Shown here: positions 1 to 10,289 of the stretch, one piece after another
Layout: each line of letters starts with the position of its first letter
Numbering within the stretch: the stretch's first letter is position 1
Source of the DNA: an uncultured Frankineae bacterium
GTDB lineage: Bacteria > Actinomycetota > Actinomycetes > Mycobacteriales > SCTD01
Direction: 5' to 3'
Assembly (NCBI GenBank): GCA_902805805.1
Contig: CADCUE010000301.1
Location: 1-21,208, forward strand
DNA: 21,208 bases
Translations under genes and position numbers: made by a program
Notes under the pieces: model-generated
Databases searched by the model: none
Told to the model about the DNA's origin: nothing
What the model saw: the letters and a program-made list of their open reading frames with translations, nothing else

Positions 1-139
1 GACGGGCCGGCTGCGGACGGGGGCGCAGAAGGGGACTCGGGGCGCGGCGGGGCCGGCGGGCAAAGGCGCGCCACCGCACGCGCCCCCGCGAGGCGGCCGT
101 GGCGGCGCACTCCCGTCCGCCGCGGCCCGCAGCGGCGGG
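1..139. other. No confident gene; low-complexity GC-rich flank
   Basis: This stretch is very GC-rich and open in several frames on both strands, so an open frame here means little. It may hold the end of a neighbouring gene, but no recognisable domain or start is visible. Just before the end of the mutT1-like gene there is a 7-bp inverted repeat (117-123 CCGCCGC with 132-138 GCGGCGG, 8-nt loop). It lies downstream of that minus-strand gene, so it could act as a terminator, although no T-run follows it. Confidence 0.3.
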
Positions 140-1021
140 TCAGCGGGGGATGTCGGTGCGGTCGGCGTCCACCAGCCGGCCGTCGGCCCAGCTGAGCGCC
201 CAGACGCTGCCCTTGGGCGCGGAGACGTCGGGCACGGACAGGCCCGCGTCGTCGGTGAGCTCGCGGACCGCGGGGCCGATGACGCCGCCCTGGCTGCAGA
301 CGACCACGGTCCGACCGGCCGCTCCGAGCTCGCGCAGCCGACGGGGCAGCGCCTCTCCCGCGTCCTCGGCGAGATCGGGGTCGAGCTCGACGGGCAGCCC
401 GAGCCGCTCCGCCGTCGCGGTGACCGTCTGCCGGCAGCGCAGCGCCGGCGCCGACAGCACGGCCTCGGGTGCCCACAGCGGCAGCAGCCCGGTCTGCGCC
501 GCCGCCTGCGCCCAGCCGCGCTCGTCGAGCGGCCGCTCGTCGTCCGGGCCCGTCCAGTCCTCGCGACGACCGGCACGGGCGTGCCGCACCAGCAGCACGG
601 TCGACGTGTCGACCGGGCACTGCGCGAAGCGCTCGAGGATGCCGTCGTCGCCGCCTGCGGTGACGGTCCGCACGGCGCGCGGCACGGTCAGCCAGCGCAG
701 CTCGTCGACCTCCTCGCCCGGCACGAAGTGCCCGTCGAGCGCCTGCAGGGCCCACCAGCGGACGGTCTTGGGGACGTCCCGCCCGCGGTCGAGCACCCGG
801 TAGCGCGTCGCGCCGAGACCCCGGCCCAGCACGCAGCGGAAGCCGGTCTCCTCGTGCACCTCGCGGACGGCGGCGACCGCCTCCAGCTCCTCGTGGTCGA
901 GCTTGCCCTTGGGCAGCGACCAGTCGTCGTAGCGCGGCCGGTGCACGACGGCGACCTCCACCCGTCCGTCGACGTCGCGCCACAGCACACCGCCGGCAGC
1001 CCTGACCTGCCGCTTGGACAT
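140..1021 (-). CDS. mutT1: MutT1-type Nudix hydrolase fused to a histidine phosphatase domain
   Basis: The 293-residue protein has two domains. Residues 1-135 are a Nudix hydrolase with an exact Nudix box at 39-61 (G39, E45, R53-E54, E57-E58, G60). From about residue 141 there is a histidine-phosphatase domain opening with LLVRHARAG (R146, H147; Ala replaces the usual Gly of RHG). Mycobacterial MutT1 has the same two-domain build and hydrolyses 8-oxo-dGTP/8-oxo-GTP and diadenosine polyphosphates, cleaning the nucleotide pool. The gene begins 13 bases after the ppk stop on the same strand, so it is probably the last gene of a cofC-ppk-mutT1 operon. The neighbour fits the M. tuberculosis order (Rv2984 ppk1, Rv2985 mutT1). 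The ATG start gives a short natural lead-in to the Nudix fold. The family call is very secure; exact substrate preference is inferred. Confidence 0.92.
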   Translation of the reverse strand: MSKRQVRAAGGVLWRDVDGRVEVAVVHRPRYDDWSLPKGKLDHEELEAVAAVREVHEETGFRCVLGRGLGATRYRVLDRGRDVPKTVRWWALQALDGHFVPGEEVDELRWLTVPRAVRTVTAGGDDGILERFAQCPVDTSTVLLVRHARAGRREDWTGPDDERPLDERGWAQAAAQTGLLPLWAPEAVLSAPALRCRQTVTATAERLGLPVELDPDLAEDAGEALPRRLRELGAAGRTVVVCSQGGVIGPAVRELTDDAGLSVPDVSAPKGSVWALSWADGRLVDADRTDIPR

Positions 1022-1034
1022 CCGCAGCAGCCGC

Positions 1035-3209
<2,175 letters not shown>

Positions 3210-3227
3210 CGTCGAGAGGCCGACCGG

Positions 3228-3863
3228 TCAGCGCAGGCGTGCGACGACCGCTGCGGTCCGCGGCCCCAGCCCGAGCGCCGAGGCCTCGCGCAGGTCCTCG
3301 GGGGTGTCCACGTCGCGGCGCAGGGCGGGCGAGCCGGCCAGCTCCACCGCTCCCGACCGCAGGTGGCGCAGGCGCGAGCCCTCGCCGTACGCCGGCCGGA
3401 GCTGCGCCCCCGGCGCGGCCGCCAGCAGCGTCGTTCCCCGGCCGTCGGCGTCGGCGACGAAGGCCCGCCCGGCCGGCGGGACCGCGGCCAGGGCTGCGGC
3501 GAGGTCGTCGGGCCGCAGGCAGGGCAGATCGGACGATGCGGTGGCGACCCCGCAGTCCCCGAGGCGCCGGCGCAGCAGCGCGGCGCCGTGCTCGAGCGCC
3601 GGGTTGAGTCCGGCGTCCGGCTGGTCGGGGTCGACGACGGCGCCGAGGCCGAGCAGCAGGGCGGCCGCCCGCTCGTCGTCCGTCACCACGAGCACCCGGA
3701 CCACGGCCGGGCAGGCCAGCGCGGCGGCGACGACGTCCGCGGCGAAGGCCAGCGCCAGCTCCGAGCGCGCCGCGCTGCCGTACGCCCCCAACCGGGTCTT
3801 GGCCAGCGCGAGCCGCTTGACGGGCACGACGACCCCCCACGCGGGTACGTCGTTCGCAGGCAC
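3228..3863 (-). CDS. fbiD: CofC/FbiD phosphoenolpyruvate (2-phospholactate) guanylyltransferase
   Basis: The 211-residue protein belongs to the CofC/FbiD nucleotidyltransferases, which transfer GMP from GTP to phosphoenolpyruvate (or 2-phospho-lactate) as the first committed step of coenzyme F420 side-chain synthesis. Visible family marks are [13 protein letters not shown] at 13-25, VTDDE near 60, SSDLPCL at 110-116, GTTLL at 143-147, and [10 protein letters not shown] at 182-191. The GTG start at 3863 is chosen because the motif-bearing N-terminus begins only 12 residues later and the sequence further upstream runs into the divergent plsC leader. The next genes on the strand are ppk and mutT1, the same order as M. 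tuberculosis Rv2983-Rv2984-Rv2985. It implies the organism makes F420; the other fbi genes are not in the window. No clear Shine-Dalgarno is visible. Confidence 0.9.
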   Translation of the reverse strand: MPANDVPAWGVVVPVKRLALAKTRLGAYGSAARSELALAFAADVVAAALACPAVVRVLVVTDDERAAALLLGLGAVVDPDQPDAGLNPALEHGAALLRRRLGDCGVATASSDLPCLRPDDLAAALAAVPPAGRAFVADADGRGTTLLAAAPGAQLRPAYGEGSRLRHLRSGAVELAGSPALRRDVDTPEDLREASALGLGPRTAAVVARLR

Positions 3864-3944
3864 GACGTGGGAGTCTCGCAGTCGTGCCGCCGGACCGCCG
3901 GGGGAGGCGGACCGGATCATCGTCGGACGACAGGGAGGGGCGGC

Positions 3945-4673
3945 ATGCGGCAGGGGCGGCTCGGCTTCTGGTACCTGCTCGGCATCGCCCTGCTCAAGCC
4001 GCCCACGGTCGCCCTGACCCGGCGGGTGACGCACGGGACCGAGCTGGTGCCGCCGGGGGGCGTCATCCTGGCCGCGAACCACATCTCGCTCGCCGACCCG
4101 GTGGCGCTGTGCGACTTCGTGCTCTACGACCTGCACCGCGCCCCGCGCTTCCTCGCCAAGCGGGAGCTGTTCGAGGGCAGCGGTCTGGTCGGCCGGGTCA
4201 TGCGCGGAGCCGACCAGATCCCGGTCGACCGGCACACGCCGGACGCGTCGGGAGCGCTGCAGCCTGCCGTCGCGGCCCTGCGCCGGGGCGAGACGGTCGT
4301 GATCTACCCCGAGGGCACCGTGACCCTGGACCCGGGCAAGTGGCCCATGCAGGCGCGTACGGGCGTCGCCCGCCTGGCGCTGCTGTCGGGCGCCCCGGTC
4401 GTGCCCGTCGCCCAGTGGGGCGCGCAGGACATCCTGGACACCGGACGCAGCCGCCGGGTCAACCTGCGGCCGCGCCGGCGGGTGCTGTTCCGCGTCGGAC
4501 CGCCCGTCGACCTCTCGCGCTGGGCGGGGCGCGAGCTCACCGCAGAGGTCCTGCGGGGGGCCACGGACGCCGTCCTGGACGCCATCACGGCGGAGCTGGA
4601 GGTCCTGCGCGGCGAGCGGGCGCCCGCCGTGCGCCACGACCCCCGCCGCACCGAGCAGAGGAGGTCGGCGTGA
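3945..4673 (+). CDS. plsC: PlsC-type 1-acyl-sn-glycerol-3-phosphate acyltransferase
   Basis: The 242-residue protein carries the acyltransferase motifs N45-H46-(4)-D51 (NHISLADP) and YPEGT at 121-125, typical of enzymes that acylate lysophosphatidic acid to phosphatidic acid at the membrane. A hydrophobic N-terminal segment (about 7-22) probably docks it on the bilayer. The frame stays open far upstream, but that is antisense to ppk and cofC. The ATG at 3945 is chosen because an AGGGAGGGG ribosome site ends 4 bases before it and the protein then starts with the usual PlsC lead-in. The stop TGA overlaps the GTG start of gpsA (GTGA), so the two are translationally coupled and both act in phospholipid precursor synthesis. 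The acyl acceptor cannot be read from sequence; a lyso-acceptor other than LPA is possible. Confidence 0.92.
   Translation: MRQGRLGFWYLLGIALLKPPTVALTRRVTHGTELVPPGGVILAANHISLADPVALCDFVLYDLHRAPRFLAKRELFEGSGLVGRVMRGADQIPVDRHTPDASGALQPAVAALRRGETVVIYPEGTVTLDPGKWPMQARTGVARLALLSGAPVVPVAQWGAQDILDTGRSRRVNLRPRRRVLFRVGPPVDLSRWAGRELTAEVLRGATDAVLDAITAELEVLRGERAPAVRHDPRRTEQRRSA
4657..4664 (+). promoter_or_regulatory. Strong ribosome-binding site for gpsA inside plsC
   Basis: AGAGGAGG lies within the last codons of plsC and ends 5 bases before the GTG at 4670. It fixes the gpsA start and shows the two genes share a transcript. Confidence 0.8.
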
Positions 4674-5665
4674 CGCGCGCTGCGGTGCTGGGCTCGGGCT
4701 CGTGGGGCACGACGTTCGCCAAGGTGCTGGCGGACGCGGGCACCGACGTCGTCCTGTGGGCCCGCCGGCCGGAGCTCGCGGCGGCGGTGCGGGAGCGGCA
4801 CGAGAACCCCGACTACCTGCCCGGGGTGCGCCTGCCGGACCGGCTGACGGCGACCGCCGACGCCGCGGAGGCCGTCGACGGGGCGGGCGTCGTCGTGCTG
4901 GCGGTCCCGTCGCAGAGCCTGCGCGCCAACCTCGCGGACGTGGCGCCGTTCCTGCCGCCGACTGCCGTGCTCGTCAGCCTCATGAAGGGCGTGGAGCTCG
5001 GCACGACCAAGCGCATGAGCGAGGTCATCGCCGAGGTCGCCGACGTGCCGGCGGCGCGGGTCGCCGTGGTCTCCGGGCCCAACCTGGCCAAGGAGATCGC
5101 CGCCGGGCAGCCGGCTGCCACGGTCGTCGCCTGCTCCGACCCGGAGGTGGCGGTGCTGCTGCAGGCGGCCTGCACGACGTCCTACTTCCGGCCCTACACC
5201 AACGCCGACGTCGTCGGCTGCGAGCTCGGCGGGGCGGTCAAGAACGTCATCGCCCTCGCGACGGGGATGGCCGAGGGGATGGGCTTCGGCGACAACACCA
5301 AGGCCTCGCTCATCACCCGCGGTCTGGCCGAGACCGGTCGGCTCGGCGCAGCCCTGGGCGCCGACCCCATGACCTTCGCCGGGCTCGCGGGGCTGGGCGA
5401 CCTGGTCGCCACCTGCTCCTCACCGCTGTCGCGCAACCGCACCTTCGGCGAGAAGCTCGGTCGCGGCGCCACGCTCGAGCAGCTGCTGGCGCAGAAGTCG
5501 CAGACCGCCGAGGGCGTCAAGTCGTGCCGGTCCATCCTCGACCTGGCCCGCAAGCACGACGTCTCCATGCCGATCACCGAGCAGGTCGTGGCGGTCGTCC
5601 ACGAGGGCAGCACGCCGGCCGAGATGCTGCGCTCGTTCATGACCCGCGAGGCGAGGAGCGAGTAG
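4670..5665 (+). CDS. gpsA: NAD(P)+-dependent glycerol-3-phosphate dehydrogenase GpsA
   Basis: The 331-residue cytosolic enzyme reduces dihydroxyacetone phosphate to sn-glycerol-3-phosphate, the backbone for phospholipids. The Rossmann motif LGSGSWGTT is at 7-15, the conserved LMKGVE at 104-109, SGPNLAKEI at 135-143, and the catalytic lysine K191 in [27 protein letters not shown] (209-218) and the [10 protein letters not shown] block (236-245) complete the family signature. Length is normal. The GTG start overlaps the plsC stop and has a strong ribosome site. The product G3P feeds acylation steps like those of neighbouring PlsC and of PlsX further on in the window. Confidence 0.97.
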   Translation: MTRAAVLGSGSWGTTFAKVLADAGTDVVLWARRPELAAAVRERHENPDYLPGVRLPDRLTATADAAEAVDGAGVVVLAVPSQSLRANLADVAPFLPPTAVLVSLMKGVELGTTKRMSEVIAEVADVPAARVAVVSGPNLAKEIAAGQPAATVVACSDPEVAVLLQAACTTSYFRPYTNADVVGCELGGAVKNVIALATGMAEGMGFGDNTKASLITRGLAETGRLGAALGADPMTFAGLAGLGDLVATCSSPLSRNRTFGEKLGRGATLEQLLAQKSQTAEGVKSCRSILDLARKHDVSMPITEQVVAVVHEGSTPAEMLRSFMTREARSE

Positions 5666-5717
5666 ACCGGCCGCGCCGCGAGGTGTGCGGCGGGACCTGC
5701 TGGGCCAGGCTGGCCCC

Positions 5718-7094
5718 ATGGAGACCTTCGACGTCGTCGTCCTCGGAGCCGGGTCGGCCGGGGAGAGCATCGCCAGCGTGCTGGCCGGCCGCGGTCGCTC
5801 CGTCGCCCTCGTGGAGCAGCTGCGGGTCGGCGGCGAGTGCCCGTACGTCGCGTGCATGCCGAGCAAGTCGATGCTGCGCAGCGCCCAGGCCCGGGACGAG
5901 GCCCGCCGGCTCGGTCAGCTCGCGGGTGCGTCCAGCGCCCCGCCGCTCGACAGCGACGACGACGCCTTCCGCGCTGCGGTCGCGCGTCGCGACGAGGTGG
6001 CCGAGCACCGCCAGGACGACGGCGCCGTCGACGAGCTGACGTCGGCGGGCGTCGTGCTGGTGCGCGGCCGCGGGCGCATCACCGGCCCGGGCGTCGTGAC
6101 GGTCGACGGCCGGGAGCTCGGGTGGTCCGACCTGGTGCTGGCGACCGGCTCGTCGCCGGTGGTCCCGCCGGTCGAGGGCCTGGACCGGGTGCCGACCTGG
6201 ACCAGCGACTCGGCGCTGTCCGCGCAGGAGCGGCCCGGCTCGCTGCTCGTGCTCGGCGGGGGCGCGGTGGGCTGCGAGCTCAGCCAGGTGCATGCCCGCT
6301 TCGGCACCCGGGTGGTCCTCGTCGAGGCCGGCGACCAGCTGCTCGGCCGCGAGGAGACGAGCATCGCCGAGCGGCTCGCCGACGTGCTGCGCGCGGACGG
6401 CGTCGACGTCCGGCTCGGGGTGGAGCTGGAGCGGGCCGAGCCGCACGGCGGCGGCGCCCGGCTGCACCTGTCCGACGGCTCCCGCGTCGACGTGGAGCGG
6501 GTCCTCGCGGCCACCGGCCGCCGGCCCACGACCGACGACCTGGGACTGGAGGTGCTGGGGGTCGAGCCGGGCGGGTCGGGCGAGGTCGTCGTGGACGACC
6601 GCTGCCGCGTCGTCGGACAGGAGCGCGTGTGGGCCGCTGGTGACATCACCGCGAAGGGGCCCTACACGCACACCGCGAACTACCAGGCGCGGATCGTCGC
6701 GGCCAACCTGCTGGGGGAGCGGCGCACCGCCGACTACCGGGCTCTGCCGCGCACCGTCTACACCGACCCGGCCGTCGCGAGCGTGGGCATGGACGCCGAA
6801 ACCGCCGCCGAGCAGGGCCTGACCGCCACCACCGCCGTCATGGACGTCGGCGAGACGGCGCGCGCGGCGACCGAGGGCGCAGGCGGGGGGCGGCTCGTGC
6901 TGACCGCCGTCGACGGGGTGCTCGTCGGCGCCGCGGCGATCGGGCCGCGGGCCGACGAGTGGCTGGGCGAGGCGACCCTGGCCATCCGCGCCCGGGTGCC
7001 GCTGGAGGTGCTGGCCGACGTCGTGCACGCCTTCCCGACCTTCGGCGAGGCGTACGAACCGCCGGTGCGCGAGCTGGCCGGTCTGAGCGTCTGA
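5718..7094 (+). CDS. Pyridine nucleotide-disulfide oxidoreductase (Lpd/MerA/SthA-like flavoprotein)
   Basis: The 458-residue protein has the two-dinucleotide-fold plan of dihydrolipoamide dehydrogenase relatives: FAD motif GAGSAGE at 10-16, redox-active disulfide C41/C46 in [16 protein letters not shown](P) motif LGGGAVGCE in the middle, the second FAD motif WAAGDIT, and a C-terminal dimerisation domain. The C-terminal motif reads HAFPTFGE (437-444). The residue just before PT, which is the catalytic His in Lpd and glutathione reductase, is Phe439, while the partner Glu444 is kept. This argues against a true dihydrolipoamide dehydrogenase and for a quinone reductase, transhydrogenase or other NAD(P)H-dithiol reductase role. 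No lipoyl-complex genes are nearby. ATG 5718 is preferred over GTG 5685 because [10 protein letters not shown] begins the fold directly; no strong ribosome site is seen at either. Confidence 0.85.
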   Translation: METFDVVVLGAGSAGESIASVLAGRGRSVALVEQLRVGGECPYVACMPSKSMLRSAQARDEARRLGQLAGASSAPPLDSDDDAFRAAVARRDEVAEHRQDDGAVDELTSAGVVLVRGRGRITGPGVVTVDGRELGWSDLVLATGSSPVVPPVEGLDRVPTWTSDSALSAQERPGSLLVLGGGAVGCELSQVHARFGTRVVLVEAGDQLLGREETSIAERLADVLRADGVDVRLGVELERAEPHGGGARLHLSDGSRVDVERVLAATGRRPTTDDLGLEVLGVEPGGSGEVVVDDRCRVVGQERVWAAGDITAKGPYTHTANYQARIVAANLLGERRTADYRALPRTVYTDPAVASVGMDAETAAEQGLTATTAVMDVGETARAATEGAGGGRLVLTAVDGVLVGAAAIGPRADEWLGEATLAIRARVPLEVLADVVHAFPTFGEAYEPPVRELAGLSV

Positions 7095-7100
7095 CGCCAG

Positions 7101-7106
7101 TAGGGT
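7101..7106 (+). promoter_or_regulatory. Candidate -10 element (TAGGGT) upstream of ddl
   Basis: TAGGGT fits the actinobacterial TANNNT -10 pattern, just after the reductase stop and 59 bases before the ddl start. No clear -35 is visible, so this rests on one hexamer. It suggests ddl can be transcribed on its own with a short leader. Confidence 0.35.
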
Positions 7107-7165
7107 GCGCGCGTGATGTCACCGTCCGGCGCCGGTCGCTGCGCTCGCACCGTCGCGGGGACCTC

Positions 7166-8260
7166 GTGAGCCGCCGCACCCGCCTGGCCGTCGTGTTCGG
7201 CGGCCGCAGCACCGAGCACGCCGTCTCCTGCGTCAGCGCGGGCAGCATCCTGGCCGCCGTCGACCGCGAGCGCTACGACGTCGTGGCGGTCGGGATCACC
7301 CCGGACGGCCGGTGGGTGCTGGCGCCGGACGACCCGGCGCTGCTCGCCCTGGCGGGTCGGGAGCTGCCGTCGGTCAAGGACGGCCGCGCGCTCGCGCTGC
7401 CCGGTGACCCGACCGCCGGCGGGCTGGTCCCCCTCGAGGACGGTCCGGAGGTGCTCGGCCGCGTCGACGTCGTGTTCCCCGTGCTGCACGGGCCGTACGG
7501 CGAGGACGGCACCCTGCAGGGCCTGCTCGAGCTCGCCGGCGTGCCGTACGTCGGCAGCGGGGTGCTGGCCAGCGCCGCCGCGATGGACAAGACGGTGGCG
7601 CGGGTGCTGCTGGCCGCGGCCGGTCTGCCGGTCACCCCGGCGGTCGCCGTCCGGGCCGCCAGGTGGGCCGCCGAGCCGGACGCCGTGCGCGACGACGTCC
7701 GGGCGCTCGGGCTGCCGGTGTTCGTCAAGCCCGCGCGCGGCGGCTCCAGCATCGGCATCAGCAGGGTCGAGGACCTCGCCGACCTCGGCCGCGCGCTGGA
7801 GGACGCCCTGCGCTGCGACCCCAAGGTGCTGGTGGAGGCCGCCGTGGTCGGCCGCGAGGTCGAGTGCGGGATCCTCGAGGACGAGCACGGACGTCCGCAG
7901 GCCAGCGCACCGGCCGAGATCCGGCTCGTCGGCGACTACGCCTTCTACGACTTCGAGGCCAAGTACCTCGACGCGGCCACCCAGCTCGACGTGCCGGCCG
8001 ACCTGCCGGACGAGCTGACCGCGCGGCTGCAGGGACTGGCCCGCCGCGCGTACCACGCGCTGGACTGCGAGGGCCTGGCCCGCGTCGACTTCTTCGTCGG
8101 CGCGGACGGGGCGCTGACGGTCAACGAGGTCAACACGATGCCGGGGTTCACCCCCACGTCGATGTTCCCGCGCATGTGGGCCGCCTCCGGCGTCGACTAC
8201 CCCGCGCTGGTCGACCGGCTGGTGCAGGCCGCGCTGCGCCGCGGCACCGGCCTGCGCTGA
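7166..8260 (+). CDS. ddl: D-alanine--D-alanine ligase
   Basis: The 364-residue ATP-grasp enzyme joins two D-alanines for peptidoglycan precursors in the cytoplasm. Motifs seen: [10 protein letters not shown] at 9-18, HGPYGEDGT at 108-116, the ATP-binding [12 protein letters not shown] at 186-197, the omega-loop FYDFEAKY at 260-267, and [15 protein letters not shown] at 321-335. A Tyr in the loop (Y261) is the state typical of D-Ala-D-Ala rather than D-Ala-D-Lac ligases, so no vancomycin-type bypass is suggested. The GTG at 7166, with GGGG 5 bases upstream, puts the start 6 residues before the conserved N-terminal strand. The open frame further upstream overlaps the reductase gene and is not used. 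The gene converges on the DUF3515 gene with only 10 bases between stops. Confidence 0.97.
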   Translation: MSRRTRLAVVFGGRSTEHAVSCVSAGSILAAVDRERYDVVAVGITPDGRWVLAPDDPALLALAGRELPSVKDGRALALPGDPTAGGLVPLEDGPEVLGRVDVVFPVLHGPYGEDGTLQGLLELAGVPYVGSGVLASAAAMDKTVARVLLAAAGLPVTPAVAVRAARWAAEPDAVRDDVRALGLPVFVKPARGGSSIGISRVEDLADLGRALEDALRCDPKVLVEAAVVGREVECGILEDEHGRPQASAPAEIRLVGDYAFYDFEAKYLDAATQLDVPADLPDELTARLQGLARRAYHALDCEGLARVDFFVGADGALTVNEVNTMPGFTPTSMFPRMWAASGVDYPALVDRLVQAALRRGTGLR

Positions 8261-8275
8261 GCTCGACCGCTCAGC
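8256..8275. terminator. Small two-way hairpin spanning both convergent stop codons
   Basis: GCTGAGC (8256-8262) and GCTCAGC (8269-8275) form a 7-bp stem around TCGACC. Each arm contains the TGA stop of one gene (ddl on plus, DUF3515 on minus). With no T-run on either side, terminator function is only possible. Confidence 0.35.
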
Positions 8276-8753
8276 CCGGTGCGCCGGCCCCCAAGGGATC
8301 GGCCAGCGGGTTGACCAGCTCGGCGGGGTTGGGATAGGCGTCCGGGATCTCCACGGCCACCCCGACGGGCCGCTGCTCGGTCGTCCAGCGGTATCCGGCG
8401 CCGATGTCGCGCACCGACCACAGGACGCCGTTGACCGAGGCCGGCTCCTCGGGCCGGTCGGGCGGCGGCACGCCGCACTGCAGGACGATCGCGGGATCGC
8501 CCCACGCCGCGGTGCGCCCGGTGTCGTCCTCGACCGGACGGCGCTGCACGCCCGGGTCGAGCTCGTCGGGCAGGGCGTCGAGCAGCGCGCGACAGCTCCG
8601 GGCGGCCTCCGGGGACAGCGCGGCCGTCGGCGCCGGCACCGCCACGGGACCGGTCGCCGGAGGAGCCGGCTCGTCGGAGGTGCAGCCGGCCAGCAGGATC
8701 CCCGCGAGGGCGGTCGCGGCCAGCAGCGGGGCGGGCGGCCGCCGGCGGGTCAG
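8271..8753 (-). CDS. DUF3515-type predicted lipoprotein, apparent CTG start
   Basis: The 160-residue protein resembles the DUF3515 family (Rv2980-like), of unknown function and found beside ddl/thiL in actinobacteria. Conserved-looking blocks are WGDPAIVLQCGV (84-95) and VAVEIPDAYPNPAELVNPLADPL (132-154). The N-terminus has arginines, a hydrophobic run and the lipobox LLAG-C24, so it is probably exported and lipid-anchored. The frame has no ATG, GTG or TTG before the signal sequence: the only sensible start is CTG at 8753, which overlaps the TGA of the preceding Lrp-like gene (CTGA). Starting there yields a textbook 23-residue lipoprotein signal peptide. Translational coupling to the upstream gene is inferred. 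A sequencing error or a start further upstream cannot be excluded. Confidence 0.8.
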   Translation of the reverse strand: MTRRRPPAPLLAATALAGILLAGCTSDEPAPPATGPVAVPAPTAALSPEAARSCRALLDALPDELDPGVQRRPVEDDTGRTAAWGDPAIVLQCGVPPPDRPEEPASVNGVLWSVRDIGAGYRWTTEQRPVGVAVEIPDAYPNPAELVNPLADPLGAGAPG

Positions 8754-8986
8754 AGGTGGACGACCGGGCAGGTCAGCGTCCGGGTGATCCCGTCGACGCC
8801 CTGGATGCGGGCCACGACGAGCTTGCCGAGCTCGTCGACCGACGAGGCCTCCGCACGGACGATGACGTCGTACGGGCCCGTGACGTCCTCGGCCTGGGCG
8901 ACGCCGTCGAGCTCGGCGATGGCCGCGGCGACGGCCGCCGCCTTGCCGACCTCGGTCTGGATGAGGATGTAGGCCTGGACCGCCAC
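8750..8986 (-). CDS. Stand-alone Lrp/AsnC ligand-binding (RAM) domain protein
   Basis: The 78-residue protein is the ligand-binding half of an Lrp/AsnC regulator with no helix-turn-helix. It shows AYILIQTEVGKAAAVA at the first strand-helix unit, the central VTGPYDVIV (35-43), and the C-terminal GITRTLTCPVVHL. Such short RAM proteins are widespread in actinobacteria and probably assemble into oligomers that bind an amino acid; their role is not established. The GTG at 8986 is chosen because the domain begins there and AGAAGGG lies about 9 bases upstream. It is divergent from thiL, with only 31 bases between the two start codons. The DUF3515 gene overlaps its stop codon, so the two probably form one transcript. 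Confidence 0.88.
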   Translation of the reverse strand: MAVQAYILIQTEVGKAAAVAAAIAELDGVAQAEDVTGPYDVIVRAEASSVDELGKLVVARIQGVDGITRTLTCPVVHL

Positions 8987-9017
8987 GGAGAGGTGCCCTT
9001 CTGGTTGGCTGACGAGC

Positions 9018-9992
9018 GTGCCGGACGCTACAGCAAGGGACGTCGGCGAGTTCGGCTTGATCGCTGCCGTGGTGGAGCGGCTGGGGACCTCCCCGTCCGT
9101 GGTCGTCGGCCCGGGCGACGACGCCGCTGTCGTGCTGGCCCCGGACGGCCGGGTCGTCGCCACGACCGACGTCCTCGTCGAGGGCGTGCACTTCCGGCTC
9201 GACTGGTCCTCGCCCTACGACGTCGGACGCAAGGCCGCGGCCGCCAGCCTCGCCGACGTCGCGGCCATGGGCGGTACGGCGACGTCGCTGCTCGTCGGGC
9301 TGGCCGCGCCGCCCGACGTCCCGGTGCCGTGGGCGAGCGAGCTGGCCGACGGCCTGCGCGACGAGGCCGACGTCGTGGGCGCGGTCGTGGTGGGCGGCGA
9401 CACCGTCTCCAGCGACCGCATCGTCGTCAGCGTCACGGCGCTCGGCGACCTCGGCGGGCGGGCGCCGGTCCTGCGCTCCGGGGCGCAGCCGGGCGACCGG
9501 GTCGTGCTCGCCGGCCGCCTGGGCTGGTCCGCCGCGGGCCTGGCCCTCCTGCGCCACCTCGACGACCACCCGGGCGGCGTCCCGATCGACGCGCTCGTGC
9601 AGGCGCACCTGCAGCCGAGCCCGCCGTACGCGCTCGGCCCCGAGCTGGCGCGGCTCGGCGCCACCGCGATGTGCGACGTCAGCGACGGGCTCGTCGCCGA
9701 CCTCGGGCACCTGGCCCGGGCGAGCGGCGTGCACATCGACGTGGAGAGCCGCCGCTTCGCCCGCGAGCCGCTGCTCGGCCGGGCGGCCCGGGTGGTCGGG
9801 GCCCATCCGCTCGACTTCGTGCTGACCGGCGGGGAGGACCACGCGCTGGTGGCCACCGTGCCGTCGGGCGTCGCGCTGCCCGACGGGGTGACCCGCATCG
9901 GGCTGGTGCGACCGGGCGCGGGCGTGCGGGTCATCGGCTGGAAGCCGTCCTCGACGGGCTGGGACCACTTCCGCGCCGCCGAGCGCAGCTGA
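9018..9992 (+). CDS. thiL: Thiamine-monophosphate kinase
   Basis: The 324-residue enzyme phosphorylates thiamine monophosphate to the active cofactor thiamine diphosphate with ATP. Family marks are DVGEFGLI at 8-15, the nucleotide/metal motif GPGDDAAV at 31-38, TTDVLVEGVHF at 49-59, GGDTV at 126-130, CDVSDGL at 219-225 and TGGEDH at 270-275. Length is normal for ThiL. The start is GTG at 9018; the ribosome site is weak, but the conserved N-terminus begins soon after. It is divergent from the Lrp-like gene, so its promoter must lie in the 31-bp gap or inside that neighbour. It ends only 3 bases from the stop of the convergent small gene. Confidence 0.96.
   Translation: MPDATARDVGEFGLIAAVVERLGTSPSVVVGPGDDAAVVLAPDGRVVATTDVLVEGVHFRLDWSSPYDVGRKAAAASLADVAAMGGTATSLLVGLAAPPDVPVPWASELADGLRDEADVVGAVVVGGDTVSSDRIVVSVTALGDLGGRAPVLRSGAQPGDRVVLAGRLGWSAAGLALLRHLDDHPGGVPIDALVQAHLQPSPPYALGPELARLGATAMCDVSDGLVADLGHLARASGVHIDVESRRFAREPLLGRAARVVGAHPLDFVLTGGEDHALVATVPSGVALPDGVTRIGLVRPGAGVRVIGWKPSSTGWDHFRAAERS
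9025..9030 (-). promoter_or_regulatory. Candidate -10 element for the Lrp-like gene inside thiL
   Basis: On the minus strand this reads TAGCGT (TANNNT type), about 39 bases upstream of the GTG at 8986. That leaves a leader containing the AGAAGGG ribosome site. If used, the promoter lies within the first codons of thiL. No convincing -35 is seen. Confidence 0.25.
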
Positions 9993-9995
9993 CGG

Positions 9996-10187
9996 TCAGC
10001 GGCCCCAGTCGTCCTCGGCCTCGTCGCGCGCGTCGTTCTCCGCGGTCCGGGCGCGGGCCTGCTCCAGCGCCGTCGACGCCTGGTCCGCCGTGGCGTACGG
10101 ACCGAGGCGGTCCTGGTTGCGGCAGCCGGAGTCCTCGTCCGGCGCTCCTTCGACCGCGTTGTGCGTCAGGCACCACCAGAAGCTCAC
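9996..10187 (-). CDS. Small conserved actinobacterial hypothetical protein
   Basis: The 63-residue protein begins MSFWWCLTHNAVE, has a central CRNQDRLGPYATADQASTAL block, and ends in an acidic, charged helix. I recall similar short proteins (FCLTH...GC...DRLGPY...A..AL) in streptomycetes and relatives, all without assigned function. Cys and His near the N-terminus plus the central Cys could bind a metal, but that is only inference. GTG at 10187 is the chosen start because AGGAG sits 8 bases upstream. A GTG at 10196 overlaps that ribosome site and is unlikely. It converges on thiL with 3 bases between stops. Confidence 0.75.
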   Translation of the reverse strand: MSFWWCLTHNAVEGAPDEDSGCRNQDRLGPYATADQASTALEQARARTAENDARDEAEDDWGR

Positions 10188-10241
10188 GGGGACCACTCCT
10201 GTCGTCGGGCTCGGGGTCGGACCGTACCGGGTGCGGACGCG

Positions 10242-10275
10242 CGACGGCCCCGGTCCGCCTGGACCGGGGCCGTCG
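10242..10275 (-). terminator. Perfect 15-bp hairpin downstream of cspA
   Basis: The arms 10242-10256 (CGACGGCCCCGGTCC) and 10261-10275 are exact reverse complements around a 4-base loop. It starts 14 bases after the cspA stop in the minus direction. There is no T-run, as is common for terminators of high-GC actinobacteria. It also insulates the small hypothetical gene that follows. Confidence 0.75.
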
Positions 10276-10289
10276 AGGACGTTCGAGTC

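Noticed and set aside
5685..5717. Upstream GTG start for the disulfide reductase
   Set aside because: The extra 11 residues precede the FAD-binding strand without resembling the family. ATG 5718 begins the fold directly.
8986..9163. Longer N-terminus for the Lrp-like protein that might supply a helix-turn-helix
   Set aside because: The extra residues are Ser/Thr/Pro-rich, overlap thiL antisense, and show no helix-turn-helix. The GTG at 8986 with AGAAGGG upstream is better.
10188..10196. Upstream GTG start for the small hypothetical protein
   Set aside because: This GTG overlaps the AGGAG ribosome site that serves the GTG at 10187.
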